NCBI GenBank assembly: GCA_937995755.1
Contig: CALKJD010000131.1
Coordinates: forward strand, 1 to 64,000
From: an uncultured Saprospiraceae bacterium
Lineage (GTDB): Bacteria; Bacteroidota; Bacteroidia; Chitinophagales; Saprospiraceae
Length of the DNA: 64,000 nucleotides
Direction of reading: 5' to 3'
This document shows, piece after piece, positions 8,358 through 17,704 of this stretch (position 1 is its first letter; each line of letters begins with the position of its first letter). The position numbers and the translations under genes are program-made. The notes under the pieces were generated by a model. It was given only the letters and a program-made list of their open reading frames with translations. It ran no database searches and was not told the DNA's origin.

Positions 8358-10846
8358 TGGATGAACTTGAACTTGTAAAGCGCAAGCTAAATCGTGAGCT
8401 AAAGGCGAGGAAGCAGGCAGAGCAAATATTAGAGACTAAGGCATTGGAGCTTTACGAGGCCAATGAATCTCTAAGAAAACTTAATGAAAGCTTAGAAGAT
8501 CAAATAAATCAACGAACAGAAGATCTACAAGAAAGTGAATCTAAGTATCGTAATGTAGTTGATAAAGCAACAGATTTTATCTATAGTACTGATGAAGAAG
8601 GTTACTTTACATTTATCAATCCTACAGGTAGCGAAGTGTTTGGCTATACTGTCGATGAGATATTAGGTACTAGGTACATTGATTTCGTATTAGAAGAATA
8701 TCAACCTAGTCTATTTGAATATTATACGAAAATTCGTGACAGTGGCGCGATCAACGATTACTATGAATTTCCTATTAAATCTAAAGATGGCAAAATTCAT
8801 TGGCTCGGCCAGAATATAAATAGAGTAGAAAGGCCTAATGGTGATTTCTATTTCAACGCAGTAGCTAGAGATATTACACTGAGGAAAAATACCGAAAAGG
8901 AACTTGAAAAGACGAGGTATGCAGTACAACAAAGTGAAGTGAAATATCGATCTGTCTTGGAGAATATGGATCTCGGATTGATGGAAGTGGATAATCACGG
9001 TGTGATCGTCAGAGTCTATGATCGATTCTGTGAGATGAGTGGATATGCTAAGGATGAGCTTATTGGTACTGATGCGATAGAAAAATTAGTAGTTGAGGAA
9101 TATAAAGATGTACTGAGACAACAAGATCGAAATAGACAGGAAGGCCAGTCAGATGTATATGAAGTAGAACTGAAACGTAAAGATGGGAAGCATATATGGG
9201 TGATTATTAGTGGTGCGCCCTTTTATAATACCGATGGTAATGTTATCGGTTCTTTAGGTATCCATTACGATATCAGTGATCGAAAAAAGCTTGAGGCGAA
9301 TCTTGAAATTGAAAAAGAAAAAGCAATCAATGCCCAACAAGCGGAACAACAATTTTTAGCGAATATGAGTCATGAGATACGGACTCCATTGAATGCAATT
9401 ATTGGAATGTCATTTTTGCTACAAGATTCAGAACTCGACGAAAAGCAAAAAGAATATATTGAAATTCTTTCTAATTCAGCTGGCCTACTCAAGGGTCTTG
9501 TTTCTGATATTCTAGATATATCTAAGATAGATTCTGGAATGGCAGAAATGAATGAAACCACTTTTAACCTTAGTGAACTCGCATATAGACTGATTAAAAC
9601 CTTTAACAATAGAGCAGAGGAGAAGGGAATTATTTTAAAATCTGAAATAAATTGCAATGAAAAATGTATAGTAGAGTCTGATAAGCAATGGATTAATCAA
9701 ATCCTAATTAACTTACTAAGCAATGCGACTAAGTTTACACAAGAAGGGGAGATTACACTTACTATAAAACATGTATCAAACATAAATAGCTATTCAACAT
9801 ATTACTTTGAAGTAAGTGATACTGGAATGGGAATGAGTCAAGCAGAGTTAAATACAGTTTTTACCGCATTTAAGCAAGCTAACACTAAAATCCAAAGAGA
9901 ATTTGGAGGTACAGGATTGGGACTATCTATTTCCAGTAGATTGGTAGCTCTTCTCGGAGGTCAGTTGGAAGCAGAGTCAGTCGTTAACGAAGGCAGTAAA
10001 TTTTACTTTAGTTTACAATTGAAGTCATCGACAGGCTCTAACAACAACCCTAAGAGCATTAGCGATTTCAAAACTCGTATCGCCGAAGGTATTAAGCTTT
10101 TGATAGTAGAAGATAACTTAATGAATCAAAAGTATATCCTTTCTTTACTTGATAAATGGAATATCGACTATGATATAGCAGACAATGGATTGCAGGCGGT
10201 GGAAAAACACAAGTCTTCAACTTACGATTTGATTTTCATGGATCTCTCGATGCCTGTTATGAATGGATATGAAGCGACAAGCATTATAAGAGATTTTCCT
10301 GATGAAGAAATACCAATTATAGCCCTTACTGCATCTACCTTCTTGTCCAAAAAAGAATTAGCCTTACAGTCAGGAATGACAGATTTCTTGGCTAAGCCTT
10401 TTACTCCAGATGACCTTTCACTTATGATAGAAAAGCATATTGGTACTGGTCCTATAGAAAATTCATCATGTAAAGCGACATTTAGTTATAATGATGATTT
10501 GGATGCTTCTTATCTCAATCAAGTATATGGAGATGATTATGGGTATGCCTTGGATATGTTCGAAACCTATCATGGTATGATAGATGAAGAGATAAGTCTA
10601 TTGTTATCATATGTAGAGGATGAAGAAGTTCAGTTGATCAGTAAGCAAGTGCATAAGATCAAACCCGTATTCTCAATGGTAGGCTTATCCAGTCTTACTC
10701 ATAAGTGCGAAGAAATCGAGGATATTATAAAACAAGGAGATTCAAGTAAGATCAAGATTGAATGTCTTGATCTATGTAAAAATGTAAAATCAAGTCTATC
10801 CGTCATAGTGAATGAGATCGGCAGACTTAAAAAAGAGATAACTTAA
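8357..10846 (+). CDS. Hybrid sensor histidine kinase, PAS-PAS-HisKA-HATPase-REC-HPT (H-NOX partner)
   Basis: An 829-residue soluble kinase with no membrane segment. Order: N-terminal coiled coil (1-58, rich in Glu/Leu/Arg), PAS 1 (about 62-185), PAS 2 (about 192-312), HisKA with phospho-His339 in NMSHEIRTPLNAI, HATPase_c with N-box (NLLSNATKFT), G1 (DTGMGM) and G2 (GGTGLGLSIS), receiver (about 578-695; Asp629 in FMDLSMP, Lys in AKPF) and a C-terminal histidine phosphotransfer domain (His766 in QVHKIKPVFSMVG). The start is GTG overlapping the H-NOX stop; no ATG is nearby. All phosphorelay residues are present, so an internal His-Asp-His relay to an external receiver is expected. The immediate downstream LytTR regulator, one base after the stop, is the likely output. 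Confidence 0.93.
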   Translation: MDELELVKRKLNRELKARKQAEQILETKALELYEANESLRKLNESLEDQINQRTEDLQESESKYRNVVDKATDFIYSTDEEGYFTFINPTGSEVFGYTVDEILGTRYIDFVLEEYQPSLFEYYTKIRDSGAINDYYEFPIKSKDGKIHWLGQNINRVERPNGDFYFNAVARDITLRKNTEKELEKTRYAVQQSEVKYRSVLENMDLGLMEVDNHGVIVRVYDRFCEMSGYAKDELIGTDAIEKLVVEEYKDVLRQQDRNRQEGQSDVYEVELKRKDGKHIWVIISGAPFYNTDGNVIGSLGIHYDISDRKKLEANLEIEKEKAINAQQAEQQFLANMSHEIRTPLNAIIGMSFLLQDSELDEKQKEYIEILSNSAGLLKGLVSDILDISKIDSGMAEMNETTFNLSELAYRLIKTFNNRAEEKGIILKSEINCNEKCIVESDKQWINQILINLLSNATKFTQEGEITLTIKHVSNINSYSTYYFEVSDTGMGMSQAELNTVFTAFKQANTKIQREFGGTGLGLSISSRLVALLGGQLEAESVVNEGSKFYFSLQLKSSTGSNNNPKSISDFKTRIAEGIKLLIVEDNLMNQKYILSLLDKWNIDYDIADNGLQAVEKHKSSTYDLIFMDLSMPVMNGYEATSIIRDFPDEEIPIIALTASTFLSKKELALQSGMTDFLAKPFTPDDLSLMIEKHIGTGPIENSSCKATFSYNDDLDASYLNQVYGDDYGYALDMFETYHGMIDEEISLLLSYVEDEEVQLISKQVHKIKPVFSMVGLSSLTHKCEEIEDIIKQGDSSKIKIECLDLCKNVKSSLSVIVNEIGRLKKEIT

Positions 10847-10847
10847 T

Positions 10848-11549
10848 ATGTCGATGATCAAGACGATAATAGTAGAAGATGAAGTGATGGCTAGTAAGTC
10901 ACTTGTAAACCTATGTAGTAAGTACCCTAGAATCGAACTGTTAGCATCGTTTGACAATGCTGAAGAGGCCTTGGTAAAGATACAGGAAGAAAACATCGAA
11001 CTTATATTATTGGATATTGAGATGCCTGGAATGTCAGGATTGGATCTGTTAGAAGAGATACCTTATCTCCCACAAGTGATATTCACTACAGGTAATAAAG
11101 AGTATGCGTACGAAGCGTATGAATATGATATTACTGATTTCTTGAAAAAGCCAGTGTCTTCTGAACGGTTTGAAAAAGCGATTCAGAAGGTAATAGACAT
11201 CATCGATCGCCGCAATGATATAGCCTTATCAAGTGCCGCCCATGAGATATACATTAAGTCTGATGGCAGATATATTAGATTGGCATATACTGAAATTTTA
11301 TATTTCGAAAATGTAGGCGATTATATTAAAGCAATCACGACACATGGTAGCTACATATTTCATGATACGATGAAAGCTCTAGATCAGAAAATCACGAATC
11401 CTAGATTTCTGAAAGTGCATAGATCATATATCGTTAACTTGGATAAGATTAAAGATATAGAAGATAATACGATAGTGATAGAGAAATCTGTAATCCCTAT
11501 CAGCAGGGCATTTAAATCTATTATGATGAAAAGTATCAATATCTTATAG
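10848..11549 (+). CDS. LytTR family response regulator
   Basis: A 233-residue regulator. Receiver at about 4-120 with the acidic pair in VEDE, phospho-Asp56 in LLDIEMPG, Thr in FTTGN and Lys in LKKPV; a LytTR DNA-binding domain at about 135-233 (IYIKSDGRYIRL, EILYFENVGDYI, FLKVHRSYIVNLDKI). It starts one base after the stop of the hybrid kinase, forming a three-gene operon with the H-NOX sensor. LytTR regulators bind imperfect direct repeats; none was recognised close by. It should receive phosphate from the kinase HPT domain (inference from synteny). In Bacteroidota LytTR regulators often control surface or polysaccharide genes, and the exopolysaccharide cluster downstream is a plausible target. 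Confidence 0.92.
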   Translation: MSMIKTIIVEDEVMASKSLVNLCSKYPRIELLASFDNAEEALVKIQEENIELILLDIEMPGMSGLDLLEEIPYLPQVIFTTGNKEYAYEAYEYDITDFLKKPVSSERFEKAIQKVIDIIDRRNDIALSSAAHEIYIKSDGRYIRLAYTEILYFENVGDYIKAITTHGSYIFHDTMKALDQKITNPRFLKVHRSYIVNLDKIKDIEDNTIVIEKSVIPISRAFKSIMMKSINIL

Positions 11550-11858
11550 TACCATCGCTTACGATAGTCTGAACGCACTACGTCGTTATTTTTTTTCTGA
11601 AACCCAACGACTATCAATGATGTTGCCTAGTCCATCTTACCAGTAAGGTAAGTATCCTATTTGCATTGTATCCTGTAACATGCTGAACTACTATTAGATG
11701 ATGGTGGCTTAGATTGTGACGCCTAGTTTACACTTGCTTGTCCTGTCGAACTTTCATCTGCTTCTAGATTACCAAAAGACGATAGAATCCGCCCAAAAAA
11801 CTAAATCTTAAGAATTTTACTTCATTCTACGACGATCTTGCACTCAAATAGAGAAAAG
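11550..11858. other. Intergenic region after the H-NOX operon, 309 bp
   Basis: It holds a weak hairpin shortly after the stop (ACCATCG at 11551-11557 opposite CGATAGT, one mismatch) and an oligo-T run near 11588-11596 that may end the H-NOX operon transcript. The remainder should hold the promoter of the downstream response-regulator/glmS operon, but I could not assign a consensus -7 box. Confidence 0.35.
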
Positions 11859-12233
11859 ATGAAAATACTAATCGTAGAAGATAATCCCATGATACTAAAA
11901 TCCTTAGCCTATACATTTTCGCATACTGCATTTAATGTGCATTGTGCTATCGATGGATTACAGGCAAAAGAATTTTACAATGAGGAAAAGCCTTCCATGG
12001 TCATTTGTGATTTGATGCTGCCTTTCTTGACTGGGTTAGAATTGATAGAACACATCAGAGAAACAGAAAAGGCTTACACTAAAATTTTAGTATTGTCATC
12101 TATGGCTACAGAGGATACGATTAGTCAAGCTTTCGAAATGGGAATAGATGATTATATGGTCAAGCCATTTATATCTTCAGAACTAGTAGCCAGAGTAAAG
12201 CGACTAAGTAAATATAGCGTAGCTCAATCTTAA
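11859..12233 (+). CDS. Single-domain response regulator (receiver only)
   Basis: A 124-residue receiver from the ATG at 11859 (MKILIVEDNPMIL); an upstream TTG at 11838 would add seven residues before the first beta strand and is disfavoured. Acidic pair in VEDN, phospho-Asp in VICDLMLP, Ser/Thr switch in LVLSSM, Lys in MVKPF: all active residues are present. There is no output domain, only a short tail. It precedes glmS by 34 bp and probably heads the exopolysaccharide operon, where receiver-only proteins are thought to modulate the synthase or a partner protein by interaction. It could instead act as a phosphate shuttle. The partner kinase is not encoded next to it unless the adjacent H-NOX-associated kinase serves. 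Confidence 0.88.
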   Translation: MKILIVEDNPMILKSLAYTFSHTAFNVHCAIDGLQAKEFYNEEKPSMVICDLMLPFLTGLELIEHIRETEKAYTKILVLSSMATEDTISQAFEMGIDDYMVKPFISSELVARVKRLSKYSVAQS

Positions 12234-12267
12234 AATTAATATTTATCAACTTTAAAATACAGAAGTA

Positions 12268-14046
12268 ATGTGTGGAATCATGGCCTATATTGGCAAAAAG
12301 CAAGCGTACCCAATCTTATTAGATGGTCTTAAGAAACTAGAATACAGAGGGTATGATTCTTCTGGAGTAGCCATCATGAATGGTAGTCTAAGCTTATTGA
12401 AGAAAGAAGGAAAAGTAGAAGCGTTAGAAGCTTTCGCTATAGATAAAAAGACAGAAGGAAATATTGGACTCGGACATACTAGATGGGCTACTCATGGAGT
12501 CCCTTCAGATATTAACGCGCATCCACATCAATCTCAGTCAGGCCGCCTAACTATTGTGCACAATGGTATTATAGAGAATCATGATTCTCTGAAAGAAATG
12601 TTAATTGGAAATGGTTTTGTATTTCAAAGTGATACGGATACAGAAGTACTTGTTCAATTGATAGAATGGTTTCAAGTGAAGTATAAAGTATCAACTAGAT
12701 CGGCATTGGCCAGAGCGTTGGAAATCGTTGATGGCAGTTTTGCAGTTGTACTGTTTGACTTATACGAACCGAAGAAGCTGTGGGCTGCTAGAAGACAAAG
12801 TCCACTAGTATTAGGTGTAGGTAATGGTGAATGCTTAATTGCATCAGATACAATGCCTATAGCGAGTTATTTAGATAAGGTGATCTATGTAGAGAGTGAT
12901 TTGATCATTGAGATGAATGATGAGGGAGATTATACATTTTTCGACTTAGAGTTGAAAGAAGTGAAGCAGTTGATTCATATGATTACTGATAAGTCTTTTG
13001 TTGCGGATAAAGGAAACTTTGACTCTTACATGCTCAAAGAGATTTATGAGCAACCGCATACAGTAGCTAATTTAGTAGCTGATAAAAGTGAGTTGAATTT
13101 AGATTTTGATATTGATAGAATCATAATCACAGCTTGTGGCACTTCGTGGCATAGTGCATTGATAGCGGAATATCTTATAGAAAAATTTGCAAGAGTAAAT
13201 GTAGAGGTAGAATATGCATCTGAATTTAGATATAGATATCCAGTACTAAGCAATAGAGATTTAGTAATCGGTATATCTCAGTCAGGAGAGACAGCGGATA
13301 CCATAGCGGCTTTAGAAATGACAATTGCTGCAGGATGTCATACCATGGCATTTGTCAACGTAGAGAATAGTACAATAGATAGAATCGTAGATCAATCAAT
13401 ATACCTTAAAGCAGGAACTGAAATTGGTGTTGCCTCTACAAAAGCATTTACGAATCAGCTGACCGCTATAAACTACTTGGTTGCTCAATTGATTTTAAAA
13501 AGTGAAACAGCGGTAAATTGTGATTTTAATAATACTAAGTTAGAATCATTGATAAGAGAGACTTTGGAAAAGACAGATATTGCCAATGTAGCAGAGATGA
13601 TTGCATTAAGTAAGAATGCATTGTTTCTAGGTAGAGGTACCATGTATCCTGTAGCATTAGAGGGAGCTTTAAAGCTTAAGGAGATATCATATATTCATGC
13701 GGAGGGATATCCTGCAGGAGAAATGAAACATGGTCCAATAGCGCTGATCGATGAAGCAATGCCTGTAATAGCATTATGCCCAAATGATGAACATCTACCA
13801 AAGACCTTAAGTAATATTCAGGAAGTGAAAGCGCGTAAGGGTAAAGTAATAATAGTAAAAACTACGGATGTCGAATTGCCAGAAGGCTTAGCAGATTATA
13901 CGATTGATGTACCAGTTTGTACCGAAGCCGAAGCGCCTATTATTATGAATATCCCATTACAATTATTGGCGTATCAAGTAGCGACTAATCTTTCATTGGA
14001 TGTAGATAAGCCAAGGAATTTAGCAAAGTCTGTAACGGTAGAGTAA
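12268..14046 (+). CDS. glmS: Glutamine--fructose-6-phosphate aminotransferase (isomerizing)
   Basis: A 592-residue GlmS. It converts fructose-6-phosphate and glutamine to glucosamine-6-phosphate, the first step of UDP-GlcNAc synthesis. The N-terminal Ntn glutaminase begins MCGIMAYIG with nucleophile Cys2, then LEYRGYDSSG and GHTRWATHG; two SIS isomerase domains follow (about 270-400 with ACGTSWHSA and SQSGETADT; about 440-575 with FLGRGTMYPVALEGALKLKE). The C-terminus ends DKPRNLAKSVTVE as in the family. Only 34 bp separate it from the upstream receiver gene, so no room exists for a glmS riboswitch. The stop shares a base with the next gene (TAATG), placing GlmS inside a polysaccharide operon, presumably to raise amino-sugar supply. 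It may also be the housekeeping copy; this cannot be decided here. Confidence 0.97.
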   Translation: MCGIMAYIGKKQAYPILLDGLKKLEYRGYDSSGVAIMNGSLSLLKKEGKVEALEAFAIDKKTEGNIGLGHTRWATHGVPSDINAHPHQSQSGRLTIVHNGIIENHDSLKEMLIGNGFVFQSDTDTEVLVQLIEWFQVKYKVSTRSALARALEIVDGSFAVVLFDLYEPKKLWAARRQSPLVLGVGNGECLIASDTMPIASYLDKVIYVESDLIIEMNDEGDYTFFDLELKEVKQLIHMITDKSFVADKGNFDSYMLKEIYEQPHTVANLVADKSELNLDFDIDRIIITACGTSWHSALIAEYLIEKFARVNVEVEYASEFRYRYPVLSNRDLVIGISQSGETADTIAALEMTIAAGCHTMAFVNVENSTIDRIVDQSIYLKAGTEIGVASTKAFTNQLTAINYLVAQLILKSETAVNCDFNNTKLESLIRETLEKTDIANVAEMIALSKNALFLGRGTMYPVALEGALKLKEISYIHAEGYPAGEMKHGPIALIDEAMPVIALCPNDEHLPKTLSNIQEVKARKGKVIIVKTTDVELPEGLADYTIDVPVCTEAEAPIIMNIPLQLLAYQVATNLSLDVDKPRNLAKSVTVE

Positions 14047-14801
14047 TGGTGAAGTGGATTTATTTAATAGCATTTCTCTGTTTGACCAACGTTAGCTCAT
14101 CTCAAATAGATTCTACTTGGATGATTTCGTTGAACCTTAATTATGCTAATGAATCTATACCACAAAACGGTAGCCAATTTAAAGAAACTACTTTTGCGGC
14201 GATCTGCAAAGACAGTTCAAATACTATAGTACCCAGTATTTCTCGTAAGTCACTTTTTAACAGCATTGGATTACAATACGGCCTTAGTTATTACAAAAGT
14301 TGGGCTAAAGGTTATGGTCATGTAGCCACTTTTTTTAGTGATAGTGATATATACCCTAAATGGGTTTGGCAAGCTAATGCGTATTATAGCATCATTAGTT
14401 CTGTGGAATTGAATCTTGGAGCTAAGAGAATAGATTTTTCGAGGAATTCTGGAGAATGGATTACTCAGTTTGGGCTTACTAGTTATTATGGAAGCTATTA
14501 TGCAAATGCACAACTGGATAGAGTACAGAATGGTAGTACGGCAAAAAGAATTATCGCTAGGAAATACTTGAGAAGTGATTTAGACTATATACAGTTAGGT
14601 TACTATAGTGGCATTATCGACGAGTCTAATCTTTTAACATTGTCTAACGTGATTACAACAAATTCATATCAAATAGCTATGTATAAGCAACTGTATCAAT
14701 CTCTTCATGGTCATATTTCGATATCTAGGTTAGAAGCAGAGGTTGAAGGGCAGAAGTCTACTTACACGAGTTTTTCAATAGGATTAACAGTTGTATTGTA
14801 A
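14046..14801 (+). CDS. YaiO-like outer-membrane beta-barrel protein
   Basis: A 251-residue protein with a signal peptide (about 1-19, cleavage after SSS/Q) and alternating Tyr/Gly-rich strands through to the C-terminus, which ends in the amphipathic SIGLTVVL expected for an outer-membrane barrel. Segments such as LQYGLSYYKSWAKGYG, LNLGAKRIDF and QLGYYSG resemble the YaiO-family barrel. It overlaps the glmS stop by one base and the next gene by one base (TAATG at both junctions), so the genes are translationally coupled. In this setting with a processive GT2 it is a candidate for the outer-membrane exit route or anchor for the polysaccharide. Assignment to YaiO is by resemblance only. Confidence 0.65.
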   Translation: MVKWIYLIAFLCLTNVSSSQIDSTWMISLNLNYANESIPQNGSQFKETTFAAICKDSSNTIVPSISRKSLFNSIGLQYGLSYYKSWAKGYGHVATFFSDSDIYPKWVWQANAYYSIISSVELNLGAKRIDFSRNSGEWITQFGLTSYYGSYYANAQLDRVQNGSTAKRIIARKYLRSDLDYIQLGYYSGIIDESNLLTLSNVITTNSYQIAMYKQLYQSLHGHISISRLEAEVEGQKSTYTSFSIGLTVVL

Positions 14802-15601
14802 TGTTGTTTTCTCAGCTGTCAGGGAATGTAAATGATGCACTTCTTTCGCAAGATGGAGGAGATATATCACTGTATTATATTCTATTTTTTGGTTTTGGGT
14901 TTGCATCTGTTTCTATTTTTATGATTCTGTTCATGGTGTGGAGAAGACGTAAATGTATCGTCGATAAAGTAATAGAGGCGGAGCTGATTGAAAAGTATCA
15001 AGATTTTTTGACAAGCTTTCTATTATTGCCATTGGATGAATCGTTTTTAGGAATACAAAAAAGTGATCGACAATCTAGTAGATTAGATTCAAAGGATATA
15101 CAAGATCCATATAGGAGAAGGATACTAGCAGATCAAATTTATTTATTGCATTCGCAGTTGTCTGGGCAACAAGCAGTTCAGTTAGTTAATTATTTTTTTG
15201 GATTAGGATTGCAAGAAGAAATATTGAACATGATAAACTCTTCGAATTGGACAAACAAGGTGAAGGGTATGCAAATGATTCAAGCATTCGAATTGGTCGA
15301 ATATGTAGATAAGATAGACGAGTATGTTAATCATAGCAATCGTGACCTATCAATTCATGCAATCGTGGTAAGGCTTTCACTTGACAGATCGTTAGCAGTG
15401 TTAAGTGAAATAAATTATAATCTCAATACATGGGAATGCCATAAGGTGTATGATGCGATCAAAAGATTTAGAATTGATAGTACTGATTTGTTGGACATAC
15501 AATCAAGTGCTAATACTGGTTTTGATTTTCTAAATCGCTTAACAGACGCTTTTAATATGCCGTCTAAATCTAAAGTTGATAAAAAACTGCAATATGTTTA
15601 A
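14801..15601 (+). CDS. Membrane-anchored helical-repeat (HEAT-like) protein of the polysaccharide operon
   Basis: A 266-residue protein with one transmembrane helix at about 23-46 (YYILFFGFGFASVSIFMILF), followed by the stop-transfer RRRK and an entirely helical cytoplasmic part. The helices after residue 120 come in pairs (QAVQLVNYFFGLG, KVKGMQMIQAFELVEYVDK, DLSIHAIVVRLSLD) that look like degenerate HEAT repeats. No catalytic motif is seen. It overlaps the preceding barrel gene by one base and the glycosyltransferase gene by eight, so it is made in fixed ratio with both. A scaffolding role between the receiver protein and the synthase is a reasonable inference. Confidence 0.6.
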   Translation: MLFSQLSGNVNDALLSQDGGDISLYYILFFGFGFASVSIFMILFMVWRRRKCIVDKVIEAELIEKYQDFLTSFLLLPLDESFLGIQKSDRQSSRLDSKDIQDPYRRRILADQIYLLHSQLSGQQAVQLVNYFFGLGLQEEILNMINSSNWTNKVKGMQMIQAFELVEYVDKIDEYVNHSNRDLSIHAIVVRLSLDRSLAVLSEINYNLNTWECHKVYDAIKRFRIDSTDLLDIQSSANTGFDFLNRLTDAFNMPSKSKVDKKLQYV

Positions 15602-17024
15602 TTTGTTTTTGGAGTATGTCGTGCATTTTTTCGAATATGGAATATTTTTTTATTGCATGTTTATATTGACTTCATACATAGTCATTAGCTTTATATCCAC
15701 AAAGGAGGTTTTTAAGTATACGAATCGTAAGAAGATATTAGAATTAGATAGTGTGATCTCTTCTCCATTTCAACCTTCAGTTAGTATCATTGCTCCTGCC
15801 TATAATGAGTCCGTTACCATAGTGGATAATATTAGATCATTATTGTCTTTACATTATTCTGCGCTGACTATTATCATTGTAAATGATGGTAGTAAGGATG
15901 AGACGCTTCAAGTAGCAATAGATGCATATGATTTATACCTTACAGATGAAGTTGCTGTAGAAGAGATTGCAGCAAAGCCTATCAGAGGGATTTATAGATC
16001 ACGCAAGAAAGCTTTCTCTAAATTAATAGTTGTTGATAAGGAGAATGGAGGTAAAGCGGATGCTATCAATGTCGGTACTAATGTCTGTAGCACAGAGTAT
16101 TTTGCTTGTATTGATGTGGATTGTATTATAGATCAAGATGCATTCTTACGATTAGTAGAACCTATTATGAATGGAGGTGATACTAAAGTAGGCGCAGTAG
16201 GTGGAATCGTTTGGTTGACAAATGATGCAGATATAAAATGCGGAAAAGTAATGAAGATCAGAGCGCCCAAATCATATATTGCTCAGATCCAAGTAGTAGA
16301 ATATTTCCGAGCTTTTTTACTAGGACGACCTGCCTGGGCAAAAGATAATGGAATGCTTTTAATTTCTGGAGCTTTTGGAGTATTTGATAGAGAGACCGTA
16401 ATGGCTGTAGGAGGTTATAATCATAATACAGTTGGTGAAGATATGGAGTTAGTGATGCGAATGCACAAGTACTATAGAGAAAATAATATTGATTATAAGA
16501 TCGCTTACATTCCAGATCCATTATGTTGGACAGAAGCACCATCTGACTTTGCAGTACTCGGAAGACAACGAAATAGATGGACTAGAGGTACAATAGAATG
16601 TTTGAAGTTTCATAAGGAAATGTGCTTCAATAAGAAATTTGGGATACTGGGTTATATCAGTTATCCATACTGGTTATTAGCCGAATGGATCGCTCCTTAT
16701 GCGGAAGCTGGCGGCCTGTTGTTTGTAGCGGTGATAGCGATATTGGGCTTAGCTAACTGGCCGTTTTTTTTAGCGCTTTTATTCTTAGTCTATACGTTTG
16801 CCGTAAGTATTAGTATCTACTCTATACTCATACAGGAGTTAAGTTATGCTAAGTACGAATCAGTTTCTGACTTGCTTATACTTGTGAAAGCCGCTTTATT
16901 GGAACCGATTAAGTATCATCCGAAAACGGTCAAGTGGGCTTTAAGCGGTAATCTAGATCATTTTACTGGCCAAAATAAAGGGTGGGGAGAAATGACTCGA
17001 ACAGGGTTTAAAAAGGCGGATTAA
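15594..17024 (+). CDS. Processive family 2 glycosyltransferase (poly-beta-GlcNAc/cellulose-synthase type)
   Basis: A 476-residue membrane glycosyltransferase from the ATG at 15594, which overlaps the upstream stop by eight bases; a TTG six codons earlier is less likely. One N-terminal membrane helix (about 12-34) is followed by a GT-A domain: VSIIAPAYNE, first Asp in VNDGSKD, GGKADAIN, DVDC (DxD-like), catalytic VGEDMEL and the QxxRW motif as QRNRW with TRG after it. Three C-terminal hydrophobic segments (about 345-430) complete the translocation channel. The motif set is that of PgaC/BcsA/HasA-type processive enzymes. With glmS in the same operon, UDP-GlcNAc is the likely donor (inference). 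There is no PilZ domain. The end, NKGWGEMTRTGF, is typical of Bacteroidota homologues. Confidence 0.88.
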   Translation: MFNLFLEYVVHFFEYGIFFYCMFILTSYIVISFISTKEVFKYTNRKKILELDSVISSPFQPSVSIIAPAYNESVTIVDNIRSLLSLHYSALTIIIVNDGSKDETLQVAIDAYDLYLTDEVAVEEIAAKPIRGIYRSRKKAFSKLIVVDKENGGKADAINVGTNVCSTEYFACIDVDCIIDQDAFLRLVEPIMNGGDTKVGAVGGIVWLTNDADIKCGKVMKIRAPKSYIAQIQVVEYFRAFLLGRPAWAKDNGMLLISGAFGVFDRETVMAVGGYNHNTVGEDMELVMRMHKYYRENNIDYKIAYIPDPLCWTEAPSDFAVLGRQRNRWTRGTIECLKFHKEMCFNKKFGILGYISYPYWLLAEWIAPYAEAGGLLFVAVIAILGLANWPFFLALLFLVYTFAVSISIYSILIQELSYAKYESVSDLLILVKAALLEPIKYHPKTVKWALSGNLDHFTGQNKGWGEMTRTGFKKAD

Positions 17025-17119
17025 TTATGGCCTTACTTTTATCAAATAGATAAATTGACCTTCTAAGAAAAATAGGTGTTATATTACATAAGATTTATTG
17101 ACTTAGAAATTTATTAATT

Positions 17120-17695
17120 ATGTCTATTACTTCACCAAAAGGTATATTCGGAATTGCATCATTTCTTATCCTATGTCTTATAGGTACATTGTATTATGCT
17201 TATGATAAGACCACGGCATATGATAAACTTGAGCAATCATATCATAAGGTTCAAAAGGAAGTTAATAGCACGACTGAGCAATCAATTAATACCATTACTG
17301 CTGAAGAAACACAGATAGCTAAAGATCTTATTATAGGATCGTTTGATGATCTATGGGGAGGAATGGATTTTACCATGATACTAGACTATCACACAGAGGA
17401 TTACTATATCTTAGAGCATGGCGAAATCTGGGACAACGCTCGTGTAAAGCAATTTATGCTAGATCAATTAAAAAATAAAAATCTGCCGAGAAGAGTGAAT
17501 CGCATGGAATATCATACTATCGAAAAATTTGGAAATGCGATCAATGTAGCCTACGATAACTATGGTAACTTTTACAATGGGGATAGTTTAGTCTACCAAG
17601 GGCATTGGCTAGAGAGCGCTTTAATCATACCTACGGAGGCAGGATGGAGAATTAGAAGTATGCATAGTACTAGGATTCCAGTAGAGAAAAAGTAG
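17120..17695 (+). CDS. Membrane-anchored NTF2/SnoaL-like protein of unknown function
   Basis: A 191-residue protein: a single N-terminal membrane helix (about 8-28), a short coiled coil (32-60) and a C-terminal alpha+beta domain beginning at AEETQIAKDLIIGSFDDLW whose pattern (a long first helix, FTMILDYHTEDYYIL, then strands NAINVAYDNYG and GWRIRSMHSTRIP) resembles the DUF4440/SnoaL NTF2-like fold. It lies 95 bp after the glycosyltransferase on the same strand and may be the last gene of that operon. The stop is only 9 bp from the convergent RluA-type gene. NTF2-like domains act as binding or scaffold modules or small enzymes; none can be chosen here. Confidence 0.65.
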   Translation: MSITSPKGIFGIASFLILCLIGTLYYAYDKTTAYDKLEQSYHKVQKEVNSTTEQSINTITAEETQIAKDLIIGSFDDLWGGMDFTMILDYHTEDYYILEHGEIWDNARVKQFMLDQLKNKNLPRRVNRMEYHTIEKFGNAINVAYDNYGNFYNGDSLVYQGHWLESALIIPTEAGWRIRSMHSTRIPVEKK

Positions 17696-17704
17696 TTGCG
17701 TAAG

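Noticed and set aside
12234-12267. glmS ribozyme/riboswitch
   Set aside because: Only 34 bp separate glmS from the preceding stop codon and no glmS ribozyme sequence is present.
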